NCBI GenBank assembly: GCA_022717655.1
Contig: JAIIAN010000033.1
Coordinates: forward strand, 1-20,499
Length of the DNA stretch: 20,499 nucleotides
Reading direction: 5' to 3'
Source: Bacillota bacterium
GTDB lineage: Bacteria; Bacillota; Clostridia; Lachnospirales; Lachnospiraceae
How positions within the stretch are numbered: position 1 is the first letter of the stretch; every line of letters starts with the position of its first letter. This document shows positions 16,237 to 20,499 of the stretch, piece by piece. The translations under genes and the position numbers were made by a program. Under the pieces are notes generated by a model. It saw nothing but the letters and a program-made list of their open reading frames with translations, had not been told where the DNA came from and made no database searches.

Positions 16237-16335
16237 ATGTGTAAGGCCTTTTGTGAAGCTGTCGCTGCTGGGACTGCGCCGCAAGGTGCGGCGCGCAGCC
16301 TTGCAGCAGATGGCTTTGTAAAAGCAGGATTTTAG
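16237..16335 (+). CDS. Possible 32-aa small ORF in the CRISPR leader
   Basis: GAGGAG at 16225-16230 lies 6 nt before ATG 16237. The frame encodes MCKAFCEAVAAGTAPQGAAR and twelve more residues, ending in KAGF. The stop TAG (16333-16335) falls inside the first CRISPR repeat. The peptide is Ala-rich, with C2 and C6 at its start and no membrane segment. The binding site is as good as those of the cas genes. It may be a true small gene, or a leader whose translation carries ribosomes to the array, or chance. I know of no matching family. Confidence 0.35.
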   Translation: MCKAFCEAVAAGTAPQGAARSLAADGFVKAGF

Positions 16336-16710
16336 ATGTAACCCCAAAGTTGGGGACGGAAATAAACCACTGCCATTTTCATATGAACATTTAGGTCTTA
16401 TTTTAGATGTAACCCCAAAGTTGGGGACGGAAAATGGAACAACCATAGTATCCTCAGCAGCGAATGCTAATTTAAGATGTAACCCCAAAGTTGGGGACGG
16501 AAACAATAATTTTGCGATTGATAGCGCTTGCCATTTCAATTTCAGATGTAACCCTAAAGTTGGGGACGGAAACAGGCTGCTAGAGCCTGAATTTATCACT
16601 AGTACTTTCATTTAAAGATTATCCCCGAGAAGGGGACGGAAACTCATATCCAAAAGTATACACAAATGCTAAAATGCACAATAAAAAAATAATCCCCGAG
16701 AAGGGGACGG
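16329..16710 (+). CRISPR. Type III-A CRISPR array, 6 repeats and 5 spacers
   Basis: Repeats begin at 16329, 16400, 16470, 16539, 16610 and 16681; the period is 69-72 bp. Each is about 34 bp, except the shorter last ones, and spacers are 35-38 bp. Repeats 1-4 share ATTTNAGATGTA, then the hairpin CCCCAAAGTTGGGG and the end ACGGAAA (repeat 4 has CCCT). Repeats 5 and 6 have CCCCGAGAAGGGG instead, and repeat 6 lacks the final AAA and has a changed 5' part. The ACGGAAA(C) end is the usual 5' handle of III-A crRNAs, so the array is read on the plus strand. The variant repeats are at the distal, oldest end, as expected. The leader is 16195-16328, next to cas6. Confidence 0.95.
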
Positions 16711-16746
16711 CGTTAGCCTAAACAAAAATTAAAGGAGGACAAGCCT

Positions 16747-18084
16747 ATGACTATTTTGTACACACCTGCTGGAGATACTGATCCTATTCGTGCTGGTCAC
16801 GATGGTGCTATCTTGCACATTATTAGAAAATATCATCCTAGAATGGTGAGAATTTTTCTAAGCAAGGATATGGTAGAAAAGGAAGAGAAAAGGAGTATTT
16901 ATTCTAAAGCTATAAAATATAATGCTCCTGATTGTGAAATTGAATTTATAAAGACTGAAATTACAGAAGCACATTTGGTAGAAAATTTAATTCCTTTGGT
17001 AGAAGGATTTTTAGAGTTGCGTAAAGAGTATCCTAATGAGAAAGTTTTACTAAATCTCAGCTCTGGAACTCCTCAAATGAAAATGATAATGAGCTTATTA
17101 GCTACGGACTTTGAAAATATTATTCCAGTACAGGTTAATTCACCGGAACGGGGTTCTAATAGAGCTGCTTATGCGACGCAAGATGATGCTGATATTGATG
17201 AAATAATAAAGACAAACGAAGATAATAATGAAAATCGAACAGATCGTTGCGAGGAAGCTCCACTTTCATTATTATGGCGTTATAATATACGTCATAGGCT
17301 TATAAGTTTAATAGAAAACTATGAATATAGTGCTGCTTATGCACTTTATAATAAGAACTCAGCTATGTTTACTGATGTAACCGGGCAATTAATTAAGCAC
17401 GCTGATTTACGAGCTAAATTACAAACAGAAAAAGCCTTTACCATTGGTAAAGACTTGGTTGATAAACAAGTTAGCAAAAATGAAAGAATCAATATGTTAT
17501 ATGAATTTTTTATGGTTATGTGGCTACGTCAAAAAAAGGGGGACTTGGCAGAGTTTGTTGTTAAATTAACACCATTCTTATTTGAGTTATTACTTTATTA
17601 TTTTGAAACGCAAACAGATTTAAAACCTGCAAGATTTTGTACAAAAAAAGATAATATAAATGCGAGTTGGAAAATTAGTAGAGAGATGTTAGCTGATGTT
17701 TCTCCAGATACTTTACTTTATCTCGATACTATGGGAAAAGGCAATTTTAGAGACGGAACTAATCTTTCATTCTATAATATGCTAAAAATATTACATGCGT
17801 TAAATGAAAAAGCTCCTAAAGATAAGCTTACTGTATTATTGAATTTATTAGATGAGTTAAGGTTAGTGGAAGATAACCATAGAAATGGCTTAGCTCATAC
17901 GATAACTAATATTACCGAGGAAAGCTTGACTGCAATAGCTCCATACAAGAATTCAGATGAGATTATGGGGTTAGTGAGCAAGGTCTTCACGAAGATTACA
18001 GCTAAAGAGAAACTGAATATTAGCAATCTGTACGATAATTTAAATAAAAGAATTATTACTAGCCTAGAAGAGTTTAGAAAATAA
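16747..18084 (+). CDS. csm6: Csm6, cyclic-oligoadenylate-activated CARF-HEPN ribonuclease
   Basis: Csm6 is the separate effector of type III-A immunity. Cyclic oligoadenylate made by Cas10 binds its CARF domain and turns on a HEPN ribonuclease that degrades RNA without sequence specificity. The 445-aa protein starts with the CARF motif TPAGDTDPIRAGHDG (6-20); the second CARF motif is NLSSGTPQM at 103-111. A linker and helical region lead to the HEPN motif R379-N-G-L-A-H384, the RxxxxH active site. All key parts are present, so it should be active. AAAGGAGG at 16731-16738 lies 8 nt before the ATG. The gene starts only 36 nt after the last repeat, so it probably shares a transcript with the array. 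A long hairpin follows it. Confidence 0.95.
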   Translation: MTILYTPAGDTDPIRAGHDGAILHIIRKYHPRMVRIFLSKDMVEKEEKRSIYSKAIKYNAPDCEIEFIKTEITEAHLVENLIPLVEGFLELRKEYPNEKVLLNLSSGTPQMKMIMSLLATDFENIIPVQVNSPERGSNRAAYATQDDADIDEIIKTNEDNNENRTDRCEEAPLSLLWRYNIRHRLISLIENYEYSAAYALYNKNSAMFTDVTGQLIKHADLRAKLQTEKAFTIGKDLVDKQVSKNERINMLYEFFMVMWLRQKKGDLAEFVVKLTPFLFELLLYYFETQTDLKPARFCTKKDNINASWKISREMLADVSPDTLLYLDTMGKGNFRDGTNLSFYNMLKILHALNEKAPKDKLTVLLNLLDELRLVEDNHRNGLAHTITNITEESLTAIAPYKNSDEIMGLVSKVFTKITAKEKLNISNLYDNLNKRIITSLEEFRK

Positions 18085-18096
18085 ATTCGTTCATAT

Positions 18097-18139
18097 GAAA
18101 AGCAATAGTAGAGCTGTTTAGCAACTACTATTGCTTTTC
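18097..18139 (+). terminator. 15-bp perfect inverted repeat after csm6
   Basis: The 15 bases at 18097-18111 (GAAAAGCAATAGTAG) pair exactly with 18125-18139 (CTACTATTGCTTTTC). A short inner stem (GCT with AGC) lies in the 13-nt loop. It begins 12 nt after the csm6 stop codon, and an A/T-rich tail follows. It is probably the terminator of the csm operon, although the T-run is inside the stem and not after it, so termination may be incomplete. Confidence 0.6.
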
Positions 18140-18166
18140 AATATATCAATTTAGGAGATGATTTTT

Positions 18167-20499
18167 ATGCCTAATAAATCAAATGACTTTACCAAGTTTT
18201 CATCTAATAAGTTTGATGAGAAAATTAAAAATGCTATTAGAGATTACTATACTTATGGCTTTAAGGATATGTATAGTGGTATTGAAGGTGTGTCAAATGA
18301 AACCTTAAGGAAAGATCATCTTCGTTTAAATGGGATATTAGCTGGTTATATTAGATGGGATGATAAAAAAGATAGACGAGTATTTCACTGTGATAACGGA
18401 CAGTCATTAGCTAAAAATCCATTTCATGAAGTGTATAAATATTGTACTTATATGGATAATGAATGGCTATTTTTAGAAAATATTATTATTCCCTTGTCTT
18501 TACTTTCATATGTAAAGACTGATACGAATGGAAATCTTGATGAAAATTTTCTCAAATGTTTAATACCATCAGAACAAGTGAATATTTGTGGCAATGATTT
18601 TGGCACTTTGACTGAAGAAGCAGTTGCTGAAGAGATATATAGAAAGTTTTCTTCTTTTAATAAGGCAAAAGGTTTGACTGGAGCGCAATTATATTGCTAT
18701 TATCCGTATAATGGTTATGAACTTTTATGCGATCTTGATTACAAAACATTGAAAAGAAAACTTAATATTTTTTTAAACATTGGGTTACTGAAAAGAGAAA
18801 ACATAAAAAAGAAAACTTATTGGCACTTAGGTAGCCCAACAATGAAATCCATTTTACGGAAAGGTGCAGAAGTAAATGCTAATTTTGCTGTGCATTTTCA
18901 ACGAGTAGTTGATTTTTATACAAGATATTATATTTTAGGTACGATAGGATCACTTTTAATGGATCGACTTGCTTCCGGTAAGTACCACAGTCATATAAGA
19001 TTTAAACATGAATATTATATGCAAAGTATCAATGAATTTAATTTATTAGATTTATTAATAGCCATTGAAAAAGAGATAGTGTGCTTAATAAAGTATAAAC
19101 ATGGTATAACTGATATTGAAAAAGAATTTATTGTATATCCTTTAGAAATAAGAATAAGTTCTACAACAGGACGTGAATTTTTAATGTATTATAACCCATT
19201 TAAACATGCTTATGGAAGATTGCGCCTTGAATTTATAGAAAGTATTTCTTATGCTAATAAAGACGAATTTTTGAAGACATGTAATTTTGATGCAATTTGT
19301 TTTGATAAAGAGGTAGATAATTCTTTGGATGCATTATTACATTCCTGGGGTGTTTCGATAGCCGATAATCCTTATAGTGCAAAAGAAAAAGCTACGCTAA
19401 AAAGAATTAAGATGCGTATTTCTTATAATCCCTATACTGAAAAATATATCTTAGATAGAATAAGAAGAGAAAAGCGCATAGGATACTATCGTGTAATTAA
19501 CGAAAATAGTAAAGTGTTTATTGATTTTGAAGTCAATGTGCTTGATGAAATAGAATTACGTCCTTGGGTGCGCAGTTTTTATAATCGAATTGTCAATATT
19601 GAAGGTATGAATAATAACGAGTTCACAATAGCTTCTGACGTAATGGAGATTAATAAGTCTCTAAATGGTGTAGTAGAAAATCGTTCAAAGGTTCAATTTA
19701 GCAAAAATACTAAAGTTGATAACCAATTAACAGAGATATACAAGAAAATTCGTTTTAATCCTGCTAGAGAACATGATAAGTTGTTTAATGAGATTTTTAG
19801 TAAGGATTTTTACGCCAAATCTAAACAGGTAGTAGAACGTTATTGCCAGAAAAGATTGTTTCCATTAAATCAAAGGGAAGAATTAGCTTCACTTGATTTT
19901 TATAGGGATGTATTGCCCTTAACTAACTTAGAAAAACGTTGGTTAATGACAATATTATCTGATGATAAGATAAGTTATTTCCTGTCTCATGCGGAAATCG
20001 AAGCTGTTAAGCAAGCAGTAGATCCTTTAAACAAAATAAAACTCTTTTCAGTGAATAGAATAAAATATTATGATAAATTTTCAGTATCAAAGTTAACGAA
20101 ACAGCGAGAGCAAGCTCTTGTTAGCAGATTATTAGATGCTATAGACAAAAAAAGATTTGTTGAGATCCAATATAGTAATATTGATAAAAAGTTGTATTTA
20201 CCATTGAGCTTGGAATACTCGCAAAGAGATAACTTATTCAGAGGATATTTTATTAATGAAGATTCAAAACTTTTTACGCTTAATATTTCTAGAATAGAAG
20301 ATTTTAAGGAATCAGCATGTATCAAAGAATTTTCAGATGAAGAAATTTCTGCATTTTTAAAATCCGCCATGATTGCTCGTGAAGAAGAAGTAACTATAGA
20401 GTTTTATAACGTTAAAAATTTGACTGATAGAATTTTAACGGAGTTTTCTCCTTGGAAAAAAGACGCGCAATATGATAAAATTACTGGTTTATACAGATT
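18167..20499 (+). CDS. Tandem WYL-WCX domain protein, cut by the window edge
   Basis: The frame stays open from ATG 18167 to the window end: 777 codons and no stop. AGGAG lies at 18153-18157, 9 nt before the ATG. The first 200-250 residues contain helix-rich segments that may form winged-helix DNA-binding domains (for example YKTLKRKLNIFLNIGLLKRE). A first WYL-type domain spans about 300-360 (KEIVCLIKYK to LEFIESI) and is followed by a WCX domain at about 412-475 with the RPWVRSFYNRI end. A second unit follows: PLTNLEKRWL, a second WYL at about 655-714 and the start of a second WCX from 739. WYL proteins sense ligands, probably nucleic acid or nucleotides, and control CRISPR, BREX and CBASS loci. 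Which genes it controls is unknown. Confidence 0.8.
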   Translation, partial: MPNKSNDFTKFSSNKFDEKIKNAIRDYYTYGFKDMYSGIEGVSNETLRKDHLRLNGILAGYIRWDDKKDRRVFHCDNGQSLAKNPFHEVYKYCTYMDNEWLFLENIIIPLSLLSYVKTDTNGNLDENFLKCLIPSEQVNICGNDFGTLTEEAVAEEIYRKFSSFNKAKGLTGAQLYCYYPYNGYELLCDLDYKTLKRKLNIFLNIGLLKRENIKKKTYWHLGSPTMKSILRKGAEVNANFAVHFQRVVDFYTRYYILGTIGSLLMDRLASGKYHSHIRFKHEYYMQSINEFNLLDLLIAIEKEIVCLIKYKHGITDIEKEFIVYPLEIRISSTTGREFLMYYNPFKHAYGRLRLEFIESISYANKDEFLKTCNFDAICFDKEVDNSLDALLHSWGVSIADNPYSAKEKATLKRIKMRISYNPYTEKYILDRIRREKRIGYYRVINENSKVFIDFEVNVLDEIELRPWVRSFYNRIVNIEGMNNNEFTIASDVMEINKSLNGVVENRSKVQFSKNTKVDNQLTEIYKKIRFNPAREHDKLFNEIFSKDFYAKSKQVVERYCQKRLFPLNQREELASLDFYRDVLPLTNLEKRWLMTILSDDKISYFLSHAEIEAVKQAVDPLNKIKLFSVNRIKYYDKFSVSKLTKQREQALVSRLLDAIDKKRFVEIQYSNIDKKLYLPLSLEYSQRDNLFRGYFINEDSKLFTLNISRIEDFKESACIKEFSDEEISAFLKSAMIAREEEVTIEFYNVKNLTDRILTEFSPWKKDAQYDKITGLYR

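Noticed and set aside
16057..16611. A minus-strand open frame that runs through the CRISPR array and gives a repeated PSPTLGLHLK peptide
   Set aside because: The peptide repeat is only the translation of the CRISPR repeats with spacers in between; the array is read on the other strand.
16421..16615. A 64-codon plus-strand frame in the array with repeated RCNPKVGDGN
   Set aside because: This too is an artefact of the CRISPR repeats, interrupted in other spacers.

Overview
The window looks like a Firmicute chromosome, most likely a Negativicute of the Acidaminococcaceae/Phascolarctobacterium type. I infer this from protein resemblance as remembered, from the strong Shine-Dalgarno sites, and from the mix of GTG and ATG starts. 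The left part (uvrA, uvrC, rubredoxin) has host-like, fairly GC-rich codon use. From about 8.2 kb onward the sequence is clearly AT-richer, as expected of an accessory or defence region.

Layout. 1-1240: an upstream terminator, a sigma70-type promoter and an Rpn/PD-(D/E)XK family gene, followed by a free-standing near-copy of that gene's own C-terminal domain. 1290-6086: uvrA and uvrC, overlapping by ATGA, behind an extended -10 promoter. 6127-6480: a 52-aa rubredoxin gene with its own promoter and terminator hairpins. 6565-8022 (minus strand): a 485-aa HTH/XRE-type regulator facing a promoter region with repeated TGTCACA motifs. 8239-9503: two unrecognised genes, one a Cys-rich membrane protein and one a secreted protein.

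9549-18084 is a type III-A (Csm) CRISPR-Cas locus in the order cas10/csm1, csm2, csm3, csm4, csm5, cas6, CRISPR array (6 repeats, 5 spacers), csm6. The genes are tightly packed, mostly with ATGA or 8-nt overlaps. The array sits inside the gene string between cas6 and csm6. No cas1 or cas2 is present in the window. From 18167 to the window edge runs a long open protein with two successive WYL-WCX modules, probably a ligand-sensing regulator linked to the CRISPR locus.

How it should work. Cas6 cuts the array transcript at its hairpin repeats, and Csm1-Csm5 assemble on the crRNA. Csm3 (D43) cuts target RNA. The Cas10 GGDD palm makes cyclic oligoadenylate, which binds the CARF domain of Csm6 and activates its HEPN ribonuclease (R379-x4-H384). 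The Cas10 HD domain keeps its first HD pair but seems to have lost its other metal ligands, so this system may rely on signalling and RNA cleavage rather than on ssDNA cleavage.

The points most worth checking are the degenerate Cas10 HD domain, the tandem-WYL protein, the duplicated Rpn C-terminal domain with an internal start signal, and the small ORF that runs from the CRISPR leader into the first repeat.
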